Assembly (NCBI RefSeq): GCF_001580615.1
Contig: NZ_LHZC01000043.1
Span: 1-64,000, forward strand
Length of the DNA: 64,000 nucleotides
Reading direction: 5' to 3'
Origin: Acetobacter malorum
GTDB lineage: Bacteria > Pseudomonadota > Alphaproteobacteria > Acetobacterales > Acetobacteraceae
This document shows positions 9,120 to 18,224 of the stretch, in pieces (the stretch's first letter is position 1; the number at the start of each line of letters is the position of its first letter). The translations under genes were made by a program, and so were the position numbers. The notes under the pieces are model-generated. The model had not been told where the DNA came from and ran no database searches. It saw nothing but the letters and a program-made list of their open reading frames with translations.

Positions 9120-10019
9120 TTATGGCACATCATCCAGACCAATGGCCCGCAGGCGGGCGCGCTCTTCATCCCAGCCGGAGCGCTCTTTTACATTCAGAAA
9201 CAGGTGGCACGGGCGCTCCAGCAGACCGGAAAGCTGCTTGCGCGCACGCTCGCCAATCTGGCGGATTTTCTGCCCGCGCTCCCCAATCAGAATCGCCTTG
9301 TGCCCTGTGCGTCCAACATAAATGGTGGCGTCAATCCGCACGGAACCATCCGGCCGTTCCTTGTAGCTTTCCGTCTCCACCGTCGTGCCATACGGCACTT
9401 CTTCATGCGTTTGCAGGAAGATCTGCTCACGCACCAGTTCGGCTGCCAGCAGACGGTCGGGCAGATCGGTCAGATCATCTTCCGGGTAGAGATACGGGCC
9501 TTCCGGCAGGCTGGCGGCCAGACGGTCCAGCAGATCTTCCACCCCGCTGCCGGAGCGGGCACTGACCATGAAGACATGCTCCACCGTCAGCTTTTTGGTG
9601 ATGTCCTGCGTGAGCGGCAGCAGCCGTTCTGGGGAGACCAGATCAGTCTTATTCAGCACCAGCCAGACCTTGCGGCCTGTGGTCGCCAGACGCTCGATAA
9701 TGCTGCTGACCGCATCCGTCAGGCCGGAGCGCGCATCCACCAGCAGCAGCGTGATATCCGCATCTTCCGCACCACTCCATGCCGCGGCCACCATCGCGCG
9801 GTCCAGCATGCGGCGCGGCTGGAAAATTCCGGGCGTGTCCACCAGCAGAATCTGCGTAGTGCCACGCATCAGAATCCCCAGCACACGGGCGCGGGTTGTC
9901 TGCGCCTTGGGGCTGACAATGGAGAGCTTAGCCCCCGCCATTTTGTTCAGCAGCGTGGATTTACCGGCGTTCGGTGCCCCCACCAGAGCGGCAAACCCGC
10001 AGCGTGTCGTCTCACCCAT
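9120..10019 (-). CDS. era: GTPase Era, 16S rRNA/30S assembly factor
   Basis: Ras-like GTPase that binds the 3' end of 16S rRNA during small-subunit maturation. The P-loop is GAPNAGKS at residues 14-21. Switch/G3 is DTPGIF, G4 is NKTD, and a C-terminal KH domain contains RGQKIRQIGERAR and LFLNVKER. The ATG at 10019 gives 299 aa and overlaps the rnc stop by 8 bp. The open frame further upstream is inside rnc and is not used. Co-occurrence with lepB and rnc is the classic operon. Confidence 0.95.
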   Translation of the reverse strand: MGETTRCGFAALVGAPNAGKSTLLNKMAGAKLSIVSPKAQTTRARVLGILMRGTTQILLVDTPGIFQPRRMLDRAMVAAAWSGAEDADITLLLVDARSGLTDAVSSIIERLATTGRKVWLVLNKTDLVSPERLLPLTQDITKKLTVEHVFMVSARSGSGVEDLLDRLAASLPEGPYLYPEDDLTDLPDRLLAAELVREQIFLQTHEEVPYGTTVETESYKERPDGSVRIDATIYVGRTGHKAILIGERGQKIRQIGERARKQLSGLLERPCHLFLNVKERSGWDEERARLRAIGLDDVP

Positions 10020-10758
10020 GTTGCGGGCCTCCAAGTTGTTCAAGCAGATCCGCTGCTGCGGCACTCTCGGCGGCCCGCTTGTTTCCGGCCCGCCCTTCTC
10101 CACTCCGGCCACCAGCGGTAACCTGCACCACAAACAAGGGCGCGTGAGAGGGGCCATCGGCCCCGATTGTCTTATACACCGGCAGGCTCTGCCCGCGGCC
10201 CAGAACCCATTCCTGCAAGGCCGTTTTCGGGTCCTTGGGCGGGCGGGCCTGCGCATCCAGCAGCGGCTTCCATGCCGTGCGGACAATATTCCGAGCCGGG
10301 GCCAGCCCGCCATCCAGAAACACTGCACCCAGCACGGCTTCCAGCGCATCAGCCACCACATTGGCAGTGCTCTGCACGCCAACGCGGGCTTCATGCGTTG
10401 CAACAGCCAGACTGGCGGGCAGATCAATCCGCTCGGCAATTTCAGCCAGCGTGGTGCGGGAGACCAGATGCGCCAGACGGGAGCCAAGCGCACCTTCCTG
10501 CTCTGCCGGATAGCGTTCGAGCAGCCATTCCGCCATCAGCAGGCCCAGTACACGATCCCCGATAAATTCCAGACGCTCATTGGAGCCCATGCCCCGCGCC
10601 TTTTGCGGTCGACGCCGGCCGCCTGCGTTCTGATGCGCGGCAGAGCGATGCGTCAGGGCCTCATGCAGCAGAGCCGGGTTAGCAAACTGATAGTCCAGCC
10701 GATCCTGCAGGGCCGTTACGGCTGAGGCTTCTCCGGCGAAGAGTGCGGGGCGCTTCAC
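10012..10758 (-). CDS. rnc: Ribonuclease III
   Basis: Double-strand-specific endoribonuclease for rRNA and mRNA processing. The signature NERLEFIGD is at residues 60-68, the second acidic cluster is in ADALEAVLGAVFLDGG, and a dsRNA-binding domain occupies about residues 165-243. An insertion of basic residues (GGRRRPQKARG, about 46-56) precedes the signature motif, longer than in E. coli. The GTG start overlaps the lepB stop (GTGA). The stop overlaps the era start. Confidence 0.94.
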   Translation of the reverse strand: MKRPALFAGEASAVTALQDRLDYQFANPALLHEALTHRSAAHQNAGGRRRPQKARGMGSNERLEFIGDRVLGLLMAEWLLERYPAEQEGALGSRLAHLVSRTTLAEIAERIDLPASLAVATHEARVGVQSTANVVADALEAVLGAVFLDGGLAPARNIVRTAWKPLLDAQARPPKDPKTALQEWVLGRGQSLPVYKTIGADGPSHAPLFVVQVTAGGRSGEGRAGNKRAAESAAAADLLEQLGGPQHG

Positions 10759-11564
10759 GTGATGCTCCGGAAAAGACGAGCCCAGCGAATTTCCACCGGC
10801 CAGTACCAGATCTGCCAGACCGGATGCGCGGACTCTACAGAGAAGAACACCCGGGACGCATGGCCAACCAGATTTTCCATCGGCACAAAACCAAGGTCTT
10901 TCGGGCCATCGCCCATAAAGCGGCTATCGGCACTATCATCCCGGTTATCGCCCATGGCGAAGAAGTAGCCCGGCGGCACGACGTAATCTGGCGTATTGTT
11001 CTGCGCGCCATCATCCATCAGCTTGAGCACCTGATGCGCCACAACGCCCTTGCCACTACTGGCGGGCAGCTGTTCCTCACAGGCCTCCCCTTCCATCGGC
11101 ACGCGGGATTCATCCTGCGCGGTGTAAGGATGCGGGCCGAGGCAGGGCACAAGCTGGTCATTCAGATACAGATGGCCTTCCGTCACGCGGATATGGTCAC
11201 CCGGCAGGCCGATAATCCGTTTGACGTAATCAAGCGACGTATCCTTGGTGAAGCGGAACACAGCCACATCCCCCCGATGCGGTTCCGCCCCCCACACGCG
11301 CCCCTGAAACAGATTGGGTGAGAACGGAAAGGAGAAACGGGAATACCCGTAGCTGTATTTGGACACCATGATGTAGTCCCCTACCTGCAGGGTCGGGATC
11401 ATGGAGCCGGACGGAATGACAAAGCTTTCAAACAGGAAGGTGCGGAACAGCGTAACCACCAGCACCACGCCGATGATGGTTCTCGCATAGTCCAGCACGA
11501 GCTGCCCGATGGTTGCCGGCCCCCCTGCGCCTGATGCCGTGGGAGTCTGGTTCGGGTTGGTCAT
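10755..11564 (-). CDS. lepB: Signal peptidase I
   Basis: Inner-membrane serine protease that removes signal peptides from exported proteins. One membrane helix (residues about 29-45) precedes the nucleophile, Ser54 in PSGSM, and the general-base Lys lies in DYVKRIIGLPGD. The C-terminal GDNRDDSADSR box is also present. The ATG at 11564 gives 269 aa. An in-frame GTG three codons upstream (11573) is an alternative. The gene overlaps rnc by 4 bp (start of rnc in its stop) and follows acpS by 76 bp. Confidence 0.93.
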   Translation of the reverse strand: MTNPNQTPTASGAGGPATIGQLVLDYARTIIGVVLVVTLFRTFLFESFVIPSGSMIPTLQVGDYIMVSKYSYGYSRFSFPFSPNLFQGRVWGAEPHRGDVAVFRFTKDTSLDYVKRIIGLPGDHIRVTEGHLYLNDQLVPCLGPHPYTAQDESRVPMEGEACEEQLPASSGKGVVAHQVLKLMDDGAQNNTPDYVVPPGYFFAMGDNRDDSADSRFMGDGPKDLGFVPMENLVGHASRVFFSVESAHPVWQIWYWPVEIRWARLFRSIT

Positions 11565-11640
11565 GTCCTGCACCGCCTGTCTGCGTCGTTAGGTAAGAAA
11601 AGAAAAATCGGCGGGATCAAGCCGCGCACCCCAGGGGATG

Positions 11641-12048
11641 TCAAGCGGGGCGCCCCGAGATAATGACCTCAGCAAAAGCATACGGATGCTCGTCCGTCAT
11701 GCTCAGCACCAGATGCGGCACCTGCCCTGCTGGCATGATCTGCTGCAACCGCAGCAGGGCCGCGCCAGTGAGCACCAGTGTCGGCTGGCCGGAGGGGAGA
11801 TTGGCCACCCCGATCTGGCTCTGCGCCACACCTTGCGCAAACCCGGTGCCCAGCGCCTTGGCGCAAGCCTCCTTGGCGGCCCAGCGTTTAGCATAGGCCC
11901 CAATCCGGGCCTGACCGCTCCGGCGGTCCGCCCGCGCACGCTCCGTCGGGGTGAAAACCCGGTTGAGGAAACGGTCCCCGAACTGTTCGATCACACGCTC
12001 AATGCGGCGCATGTCGCACAAATCCACTCCGGCGGCGATGACACTCAC
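11641..12048 (-). CDS. acpS: Holo-[acyl-carrier-protein] synthase
   Basis: Transfers 4'-phosphopantetheine from CoA to acyl carrier protein, activating fatty-acid synthesis. The Mg-binding Asp is D9 in AGVDLCD, and the second element is KRWAAKEACAKALGTG. The length of 135 aa is normal. The GTG start overlaps the stop of the rsh gene (GTGA), pointing to coupled translation of a stringent-response gene with fatty-acid synthesis. Confidence 0.93.
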   Translation of the reverse strand: MSVIAAGVDLCDMRRIERVIEQFGDRFLNRVFTPTERARADRRSGQARIGAYAKRWAAKEACAKALGTGFAQGVAQSQIGVANLPSGQPTLVLTGAALLRLQQIMPAGQVPHLVLSMTDEHPYAFAEVIISGRPA

Positions 12049-14405
12049 GCGCGTGCCCTGTCAGCCTGAGAGATGCCCTGCGCAGCCCGAAGTGCGGCGA
12101 TCACGGAGGACAAATGCCGCAGGTCCCGCACTTCCACATCCACAAGGATTTCCATGAAGTCGAGCTGCCGATGCACAATCTTCAGGTTCACCACCGACGC
12201 ATCCGCTTTGGACACCGTATTGGTAATGGCGGCCAGCACGGCAGATTCGTTCTCGGCCACAATGGTAATGCGCCCCACCCGCAGTTCTCCGCTGCCGGAG
12301 CGAGACATGGCGTCATAATCCCAGTCCACGTCCAGAAAACGCTCTGGTGTAGCGGCAAAACTTTCCAGCGTTGGGCAGGTGCGGGTGTGAATGGTCACGC
12401 CCTTACCGGTGGCAACCACACCCACAATCCGGTCCCCCGGCAGCGCGTGGCAGCAGGCGGCAAAATGCACCGCCACACCGGGACCAAGCCCCACCAGAGG
12501 AATAGCGCCGCCAGACCGGCCACTGCTGGCCCCGCTTGTCGCGCGCGGGCGCGGCCCGGCGGTGCCCAGAACACCCGGCAGGCCAGCCACCATGCGCGGC
12601 ACACGCGGCGCGCGGCGCAGTTCCGGGTAAGCCGCATGGACAACATCCCGCGCCCCGAGATTGTTGTTACCCACCGACACATACAGATCCTGAAGCGAAT
12701 TCTGCTTCAGTGTCTTCAGTGTGGTTTCAATAACCTTTTCGGAGCCATCGACCCCTTCCTGACGGAAGGCCTTGGCCAGAGCCGCGCGCCCGCTATCCAG
12801 ATAGGTCTGGCGCTGCTGCGCGGCCACATAACGGCGGATACGCGCCCGTGCCTTGCCGGTGACCACAAACCGTTCCCACGACGGCGACGGTGCGCCCCCG
12901 CGAGCGGTCATGATCTCGACCTGATCCCCATTCTGCAGCTCATGCCGCAGCGGCATCAGACGGCCATTGATCTTGGCCCCCACGCAGGAATCGCCAATCT
13001 GGCTATGCACGGCATAAGCAAAATCAACCGAGGTCGCCCCACGCGGCAGCGAGATCAGCTGGCCTTTGGGAGAGAAGCAGAAAACCTGATCCTGATAGAG
13101 TTCAAGCTTGGTGTTTTCCAGAAACTCATCCGGCGCGGAGGAGGCTTCCAGAATTTCCAGCAAATCCTGCACCCAGCGCGGCCGACGGAAACCCGCAATC
13201 CCGCCACCTTCACTCTCGGCATCACCTTCTTTATAGGCCCAGTGTGCCGCCACGCCGTTTTCGGCAATGTCGTGCATGGCCTCGGTGCGGATCTGCACTT
13301 CAATCTTCTGGTTACGCGGGGAACGCAGCGTCACCCCGGTATGGAGGCTCTGATATCCGTTGGCCTTGGGGGTGGAGATGTAGTCCTTGAAGCGCCCGGC
13401 AATAACCGGATAGGCGGCATGCACAGCCCCCAGCGCCATATAGCAATCCTCGCGCGTATCCACGACAACACGGAACGCCATGATGTCGGACAACTGCTCG
13501 AACGCCACATTGCGGCGCTGCATCTTCTCCCAGATGGAATACGGCGACTTTTCCCGGCCAGAGACGTGAACGTTTTTCAGTCCGGCTTCTTCACACAGGC
13601 GCAGCAGTTCCCGCCGCACCTCTTCAATCACGTCAGCCCCCTGCCCGCGCAGATAGTTCAGGCGGGCGCGGATGGTAGCGTCGGCTTCCGGCTCAAGCTG
13701 GGCAAAGGAGAGGTTCTGCAGTTCGGTCTTGACCCGATCCATACCGATACGTTCGGCAAGGGGGGCGTAGATATCGAGCGTTTCCCGCGCAATGCGCTGG
13801 CGGCGGTCCACCCGCTCCACAAAATGCAGCGTGCGCATGTTGTGCAGGCGGTCGGCCAGCTTGACCAGCAGAACGCGGATGTCCTTCGACATCGCCAGCA
13901 CAAGTTTGCGGAAGTTTTCGGCTTGCTTGGTGCGGTCGGACTGGAGTTCCAGCCGGGTCAGCTTGGTGACGCCATCCACCAGATCCGCCACGGTCGGGCC
14001 GAACTGCGCCCGCAGGTCTTCCTGCGTGATGCCGGTATCTTCAATGGTGTCGTGCAGCAGAGCCGTGAGGATGGACGGCACATCCAGCCGGAAACCAGCC
14101 AGAATCATCGCAACCGCCAGCGGGTGCGTTATGTACGGGTCACCATTATCACGAAGCTGGCTCTCATGAGCCTTTTTCGCCACGTCAAACGCGCGGCGAA
14201 TACTCTCCAGATCAGCATTGGGCGCGTAACCGCGCACAATATTGACCAGCCGGTCACACGTAATCTCTCCACGCCCGGAAGGCTCAGGAGAAACCGGCAC
14301 GGGGGTGGAGTCCCCCGTTACAGCAGGCAGAAGCGTAGAACCGGCTGAGGAGCCTGCCTCAGACACCAAAGTCCCGGTTCTGTTGTCGCCCCCCGCCTGC
14401 GTCAC
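12045..14405 (-). CDS. rsh: Bifunctional (p)ppGpp synthase/hydrolase (RelA/SpoT homolog)
   Basis: Makes and degrades the alarmone (p)ppGpp. The order is an HD hydrolase domain (about residues 60-210, LLHDTIEDTGI), a synthetase domain with RFKDYISTPKANGYQSLH, a TGS domain (about 415-475) and a C-terminal ACT domain. The RFKD sequence is the RxKD form that the literature ties to bifunctional enzymes, not RelA monofunctional synthases. The GTG start at 14405 is 6 bp after rpoZ. The 786-aa length is usual. This is probably the only long Rsh protein of the cell, as in other alphaproteobacteria (inference). Confidence 0.94.
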   Translation of the reverse strand: MTQAGGDNRTGTLVSEAGSSAGSTLLPAVTGDSTPVPVSPEPSGRGEITCDRLVNIVRGYAPNADLESIRRAFDVAKKAHESQLRDNGDPYITHPLAVAMILAGFRLDVPSILTALLHDTIEDTGITQEDLRAQFGPTVADLVDGVTKLTRLELQSDRTKQAENFRKLVLAMSKDIRVLLVKLADRLHNMRTLHFVERVDRRQRIARETLDIYAPLAERIGMDRVKTELQNLSFAQLEPEADATIRARLNYLRGQGADVIEEVRRELLRLCEEAGLKNVHVSGREKSPYSIWEKMQRRNVAFEQLSDIMAFRVVVDTREDCYMALGAVHAAYPVIAGRFKDYISTPKANGYQSLHTGVTLRSPRNQKIEVQIRTEAMHDIAENGVAAHWAYKEGDAESEGGGIAGFRRPRWVQDLLEILEASSAPDEFLENTKLELYQDQVFCFSPKGQLISLPRGATSVDFAYAVHSQIGDSCVGAKINGRLMPLRHELQNGDQVEIMTARGGAPSPSWERFVVTGKARARIRRYVAAQQRQTYLDSGRAALAKAFRQEGVDGSEKVIETTLKTLKQNSLQDLYVSVGNNNLGARDVVHAAYPELRRAPRVPRMVAGLPGVLGTAGPRPRATSGASSGRSGGAIPLVGLGPGVAVHFAACCHALPGDRIVGVVATGKGVTIHTRTCPTLESFAATPERFLDVDWDYDAMSRSGSGELRVGRITIVAENESAVLAAITNTVSKADASVVNLKIVHRQLDFMEILVDVEVRDLRHLSSVIAALRAAQGISQADRARA

Positions 14406-14411
14406 ACGCTC

Positions 14412-14783
14412 TTACCGCCGTGCGCGCCCGCTGAGAGCGGCTTCAATCGCACCGGCATCATCAGAAGCTTCTTCTTCCGGAGAGACTTCCTGCAGACCAA
14501 AGATATTCTGTTCGGTCGGCACCAGATCCTGCACTTCTTCATCCACAGGCTCGGGCTCGGGCTCACGGGCCTGAGAGCGGATCAGATCATTGCGCAGGTC
14601 GGGCAGTTTGACAGTTTCGTCCGCGATTTCGCGCAGGGCGACAACCGGATTCTTGTCATTATCCCGGTCAATGGTAAGCTCTTCCCCGCGGGAGATGTTG
14701 CGGGCGCGCTGCGCCGCATACAGCACCAGCTCAAAGCGGTTCGGGACTTTCTCAACGCAGTCTTCGACAGTGACGCGTGCCAT
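14412..14783 (-). CDS. rpoZ: RNA polymerase omega subunit
   Basis: Small RNA polymerase subunit that helps fold beta-prime. The N-terminus [17 protein letters not shown] and the RARNISRG motif are diagnostic. The C-terminal half (residues about 75-115) is a Glu/Asp/Pro-rich acidic tail, as in other alphaproteobacteria, giving 123 aa against 91 in E. coli. It sits directly upstream of rsh, the conserved rpoZ-spoT arrangement. Confidence 0.94.
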   Translation of the reverse strand: MARVTVEDCVEKVPNRFELVLYAAQRARNISRGEELTIDRDNDKNPVVALREIADETVKLPDLRNDLIRSQAREPEPEPVDEEVQDLVPTEQNIFGLQEVSPEEEASDDAGAIEAALSGRARR

Positions 14784-14861
14784 TACGAAGAGCCTCCAGG
14801 TAATTCAGATAAAAAATTCAGAAAGAGCATTGTAACGCATCCCCCCACCCCTAGGAAGTCC

Positions 14862-15425
14862 TTATTCCTGAATCCGGCGGATTTCCTGATCTGCGACATC
14901 AGGCAGCAGGTCCGCCAGCGTTTTCCCGCTAGAAGGATGAACCCACTCGGGTGCTACCTCCTGCAGGGGGAGCAGAACAAAAGCCCGCTCATGCGCCCGC
15001 GGATGTGGCAGAGTGAGATGCGAATCATTCTGACAAAGGGAGCCGTATGTGATAAGATCAAGATCTAACGTACGGGCTGCATTTGGTATGGAACGCTCAC
15101 GCCCGAAGCGTGTTTCTATAGTTTGAAGCGCTTCCAGCAGAGCCTCAGGCCCAAGACTGGCAACCCCCCGAACCACGCCGTTGATATAAGGAGGCTGACC
15201 GGAAGGTGGGACCGGAGCACTTTCATACCAGGCTGAGACAGCCTTTATCCGCAGCCCCGGCACGTCCCGTAGGGCTGCAACAACCCGCTGGCATGTCTCA
15301 CGCGCTGCCTGCCCCGCGTAAGGCAGATTTGCCCCTATCGCGATCAGGACGGTTTCCGCCTCATTCGGGGTTTTTGTCAGACCTGATATAAATGCCATTG
15401 CTGATGTATCTTTTTTTCTGAACAC
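14862..15425 (-). CDS. folK: 2-amino-4-hydroxy-6-hydroxymethyldihydropteridine pyrophosphokinase
   Basis: Transfers pyrophosphate from ATP to hydroxymethyl-dihydropterin in folate synthesis. Family motifs seen are AIGANL near the N-terminus, SAWYESAPV, YINGV and RTLDLDLITYG. The start is uncertain. GTG 15425 gives 187 aa, ATG 15398 gives 178 aa, and neither has a strong Shine-Dalgarno. The family usually begins close to the AIGANL strand. It lies upstream of rpoZ with a 78-bp gap and is divergent from the NYN-domain gene. Confidence 0.9.
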   Translation of the reverse strand: MFRKKDTSAMAFISGLTKTPNEAETVLIAIGANLPYAGQAARETCQRVVAALRDVPGLRIKAVSAWYESAPVPPSGQPPYINGVVRGVASLGPEALLEALQTIETRFGRERSIPNAARTLDLDLITYGSLCQNDSHLTLPHPRAHERAFVLLPLQEVAPEWVHPSSGKTLADLLPDVADQEIRRIQE

Positions 15426-15524
15426 GGGTATAATTCGCCCCCCTTACCCTTAAATCCCTGAATGAGCTAGATTTTTAACCAACATTCAAAACACCTTATC
15501 ATGTAATTTAGAGGAAAAACTCCA

Positions 15525-16160
15525 ATGAATCTCAAAAAAGAAGAGAGGACCTGCCTCTTCATTGATGGCTCCAGCCTTTATTCAACATCCCGTGGTCTGG
15601 GGTTTGATGTCGACTATAAAAAGCTGCTGGATTTCTTCACATCCAAAACACACATCATTCGCGCTTATTATTACGCCGCCATTCTGGACACGGAAGATTA
15701 TTCACCGCTTAAACCGCTGACGGACTGGCTATCCTACAACGGCTATTTTCTGGTGACCAAACCCGCCCGCGAATTTACCGATTCCACCGGCAAACGCCGC
15801 GTGAAGGGCAATATGGAAATCGAAATTGCCGTGGATATGATGGAAATGGCACCGCATATCGACCACGCCATTCTCTTCACTGGCGACTCCGACTTCCGCC
15901 GCGTGGTGGAAGCCGTGCAGCGTCAGGGCACCCGCGTTTCTGTGGTCTCCTCCATGCGCTCCTCCCCGCCGCTGATTGGGGATGATCTGCGTCGTCAGGC
16001 CGACAACTTCATGGAACTGGCAACCATTGCCAACAACTTCACACGTCGCCAGCAGGCAGAAACCCAGCGCCCCCGCGTTGGCACCCCCTCCCCCATCCGC
16101 CACCCGGCGGACCAGATGAGTGAGCCGGATCTGGATGACGACGAGACCGATATCCTCTGA
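15525..16160 (+). CDS. NYN-domain protein, LabA/DUF88 family (putative RNase)
   Basis: PIN-like NYN domain over about residues 8-170. CLFIDGSSLY supplies the first acidic residue, and ILFTGDSDFRRVV, with GNMEIEIAVDMM before it, supplies the others. The members I know are called LabA-like or NYN-domain proteins and are presumed metal-dependent ribonucleases, but the substrate is unknown. The C-terminal 40 residues are Pro/Asp-rich and probably disordered. The ATG at 15525 is preceded by GAGG about 10 nt upstream. It is monocistronic, with a strong terminator 70 bp downstream. Confidence 0.85.
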   Translation: MNLKKEERTCLFIDGSSLYSTSRGLGFDVDYKKLLDFFTSKTHIIRAYYYAAILDTEDYSPLKPLTDWLSYNGYFLVTKPAREFTDSTGKRRVKGNMEIEIAVDMMEMAPHIDHAILFTGDSDFRRVVEAVQRQGTRVSVVSSMRSSPPLIGDDLRRQADNFMELATIANNFTRRQQAETQRPRVGTPSPIRHPADQMSEPDLDDDETDIL

Positions 16161-16227
16161 TCTCCCCTCTCTGCCGTGCGGGACCGTCTCTCTATAACCC
16201 GCCCACATGACTAAGACGTTTTAAGAC

Positions 16228-16282
16228 AATACCCCTGTTTCAGCCGGCCCTTTCCGGGCCACGCTGGCAGGGGTATTTTTTA
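16228..16282 (+). terminator. Rho-independent terminator after the NYN gene
   Basis: AATACCCCTG (16228-16237) pairs with CAGGGGTATT (16268-16277). An inner GGCCC/GGGCC stem lies at 16246-16260, and a T-run follows immediately (16276-16281). It closes the single-gene NYN transcript. Confidence 0.85.
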
Positions 16283-16438
16283 CCGGGCTGTGCCGTCGCC
16301 CAATTTCCTGTAAAAAAAATTTCAGACTGACGGAAAAAAACCCGGTGCCATGCGTTCTATTCAACTCTATCATGCAGAGCAGAGGCCTCTGGCCACGACC
16401 GACGCCTGCACCCTTCTGAGTATTTTTTGGAGAAGCCT

Positions 16439-17122
16439 ATGCCTACTTGTTCTGAAGCCCGAGCCGGCCTCCTTTCCCTGCTACGTGGCGTTGAACACTT
16501 CAACACTGAGGTTTTCCCGGCCAAGCAGAACCTTTTTGCCGCTCTGGCAGATGGTCAGTCTCCGAACGCCCTGTTTATTGCCTGCGCAGATAGCCGCATT
16601 AACCCCAGCATGATTACCCAGACGGAACCGGGCGACCTGTTCATTCTGCGCAACATTGGCAACATTGTTCCGGCCTATGGCGAAATGCTGGGCGGCGTGT
16701 CCTCCGCTGTGGAATATGCTGTAGCTGGCCTGGGCGTGTCCGCCATTATTGTCTGCGGCCATTCCGATTGCGGCGCGATGAAAGCCCTGCTGGCCCCTGA
16801 AAAGAGCGGTCTGGACAAAATGCCGACCGTCCGTAAATGGCTGCGCAATGCCGAGGCCGCGCGTGCTGCACTGGGCGACCTGAAAGCTGAAGACGCTGGC
16901 CCGGCCAATGTCCGCAACCTGTCTGAACAGAACGTGCTACTGCAGCTTTCTCACCTGAAAACCCACCCGGCTGTGGTGGCGGGCATGGCGCGTGGCACCC
17001 TGTTCCTGCAAGGCTGGTTTTATGACATCGGGACCGGTGAAATTACCATTCTTGATGAAACGACTCGTAAAACCACGACCATTCCGGAAGCCATCGCGCA
17101 GCTGGAAGCCGAGCCTGCATAA
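16439..17122 (+). CDS. can: Beta-class carbonic anhydrase
   Basis: Zinc enzyme interconverting CO2 and bicarbonate. The zinc ligands are visible as C49 (ACADSR), H108 and C111 (CGHSDCG), with the D51/R53 dyad. ATG 16439 follows GGAGAAG with 3-4 nt spacing and gives 227 aa. An in-frame TTG four codons earlier is not needed. No signal peptide is visible, so it should be cytoplasmic and supply bicarbonate for carboxylations. A terminator follows within 35 bp. Confidence 0.94.
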   Translation: MPTCSEARAGLLSLLRGVEHFNTEVFPAKQNLFAALADGQSPNALFIACADSRINPSMITQTEPGDLFILRNIGNIVPAYGEMLGGVSSAVEYAVAGLGVSAIIVCGHSDCGAMKALLAPEKSGLDKMPTVRKWLRNAEAARAALGDLKAEDAGPANVRNLSEQNVLLQLSHLKTHPAVVAGMARGTLFLQGWFYDIGTGEITILDETTRKTTTIPEAIAQLEAEPA

Positions 17123-17156
17123 AAGGCCCGGCACTTTGCTTTCACACTCGAACAAG

Positions 17157-17189
17157 ACCGGCGGAGCGCATGCTTCGCCGGTTTTTCTT
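17157..17189 (+). terminator. Rho-independent terminator between can and the EEP hydrolase
   Basis: ACCGGCG (17157-17163) pairs with CGCCGGT (17176-17182). The stem can be extended inward by AGC/GCT and is followed by TTTTTCTTT. It ends 3-4 bp before the next start codon, so the next gene would need read-through or its own promoter overlapping can. Confidence 0.78.
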
Positions 17190-17192
17190 TGC

Positions 17193-18224
17193 ATGGCACG
17201 CTTTGCCCACTCCCTGACGCTCTCAGGCGCAGTGCTCCTTCTGGCAACGACTGTGTCCGGCACATTCACACAACGCGCCCTTGCGAGCCAAACTGCTGAA
17301 CACGAGCTTATCGCACCCATACCCAAGCCAGAAGACGCCTCTTCAGTCCCGACAACCACTACTCCCGGCCGCCCCCTCAAACTGGCAACATGGAATATGG
17401 AATGGCTGATAGCGGAAGATGGGCCACTGGCAGCGACGGCCCCACCTGACCGCCCGCATCGCACCGCCGCCGATTTTGAAAAACTGGCAGCCTACGCGCA
17501 GCATCTGGATGCTGACATCATCGGGCTACAGGAAGTGGACGCGAACGCTACGGCAGAGCGGATTTTCCCTGCCCGCACCTATCAGATCTTCATGACGGAT
17601 GATGCCCTTCTCCAGCATCCGGCACTAGCAATCCGCAAACCGCTCCGCGCCCACAAAAATCCGGATCTGGTGGAACTGGACGTCGCCCTTCCCACCGCCG
17701 CACATCAACTACGCCGTGGGCTGGATGTGACGGTAGAGGCCGGCACGTCGCCTCTACGCATTCTGGTGCTGCACCTGAAAACAGGCTGCTGGGACAATCC
17801 GGTTGCAGAAAGACAGCATAACTGTCCCACTCTCCTGCAACAGTTTGGTGTGCTGCAAAACTGGATCAGCGCGCGGGCTGCGGCCCATGAAGCCTTTGTG
17901 ATTATGGGTGATTTCAACCGGCGCATGACGGTTTATGATCCGTTTTTCCTGCTGCTAAATCACGCAGCCCCGCTGAGCCTGACAACCGCAGGATGGGCCA
18001 GCCCGTGTGAAAACGGCTCCTACTTCATTGACCATATTCTGCTGGGTGGTGCCGCACAAAGCTGGCTGCAACCGCACTCTTTACGGGTCATGACCTATCG
18101 GCCAGACACCCAACCCGCCACACTTTCTGACCATTGCGCCGTTTCTGTGCGGCTGGGCCCACAAACGCCCGCACCCTCTCCAGCACCCACCCCAACGGCT
18201 CTCCCGTCCGACACTCTGCCATAA
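17193..18224 (+). CDS. Exported endonuclease/exonuclease/phosphatase (EEP) family hydrolase
   Basis: Residues 1-30 (MARFAHSLTLSGAVLLLATT) look like a signal peptide. The EEP fold follows: LATWNMEWL (metal-site Asn), IGLQEVD (metal-site Glu), HLKTGCWDNP, GDFNR and a final SDHCAV with the catalytic His. This family includes DNase I-like nucleases, sphingomyelinases and inositol phosphatases. The substrate cannot be decided here. A Pro/Thr-rich tail ends the protein. The 343-aa frame starts at ATG 17193. Longer upstream frames lie inside can. The start is almost abutted by the can terminator, and no good Shine-Dalgarno is seen. Confidence 0.82.
   Translation: MARFAHSLTLSGAVLLLATTVSGTFTQRALASQTAEHELIAPIPKPEDASSVPTTTTPGRPLKLATWNMEWLIAEDGPLAATAPPDRPHRTAADFEKLAAYAQHLDADIIGLQEVDANATAERIFPARTYQIFMTDDALLQHPALAIRKPLRAHKNPDLVELDVALPTAAHQLRRGLDVTVEAGTSPLRILVLHLKTGCWDNPVAERQHNCPTLLQQFGVLQNWISARAAAHEAFVIMGDFNRRMTVYDPFFLLLNHAAPLSLTTAGWASPCENGSYFIDHILLGGAAQSWLQPHSLRVMTYRPDTQPATLSDHCAVSVRLGPQTPAPSPAPTPTALPSDTLP

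Noticed and set aside
12114-14348. Long plus-strand open frame (over 700 codons) opposite rsh
   Set aside because: It is a GC-rich antisense shadow: rsh on the minus strand has clear catalytic motifs, and the plus frame is His/Arg/Gln-rich with no domain.
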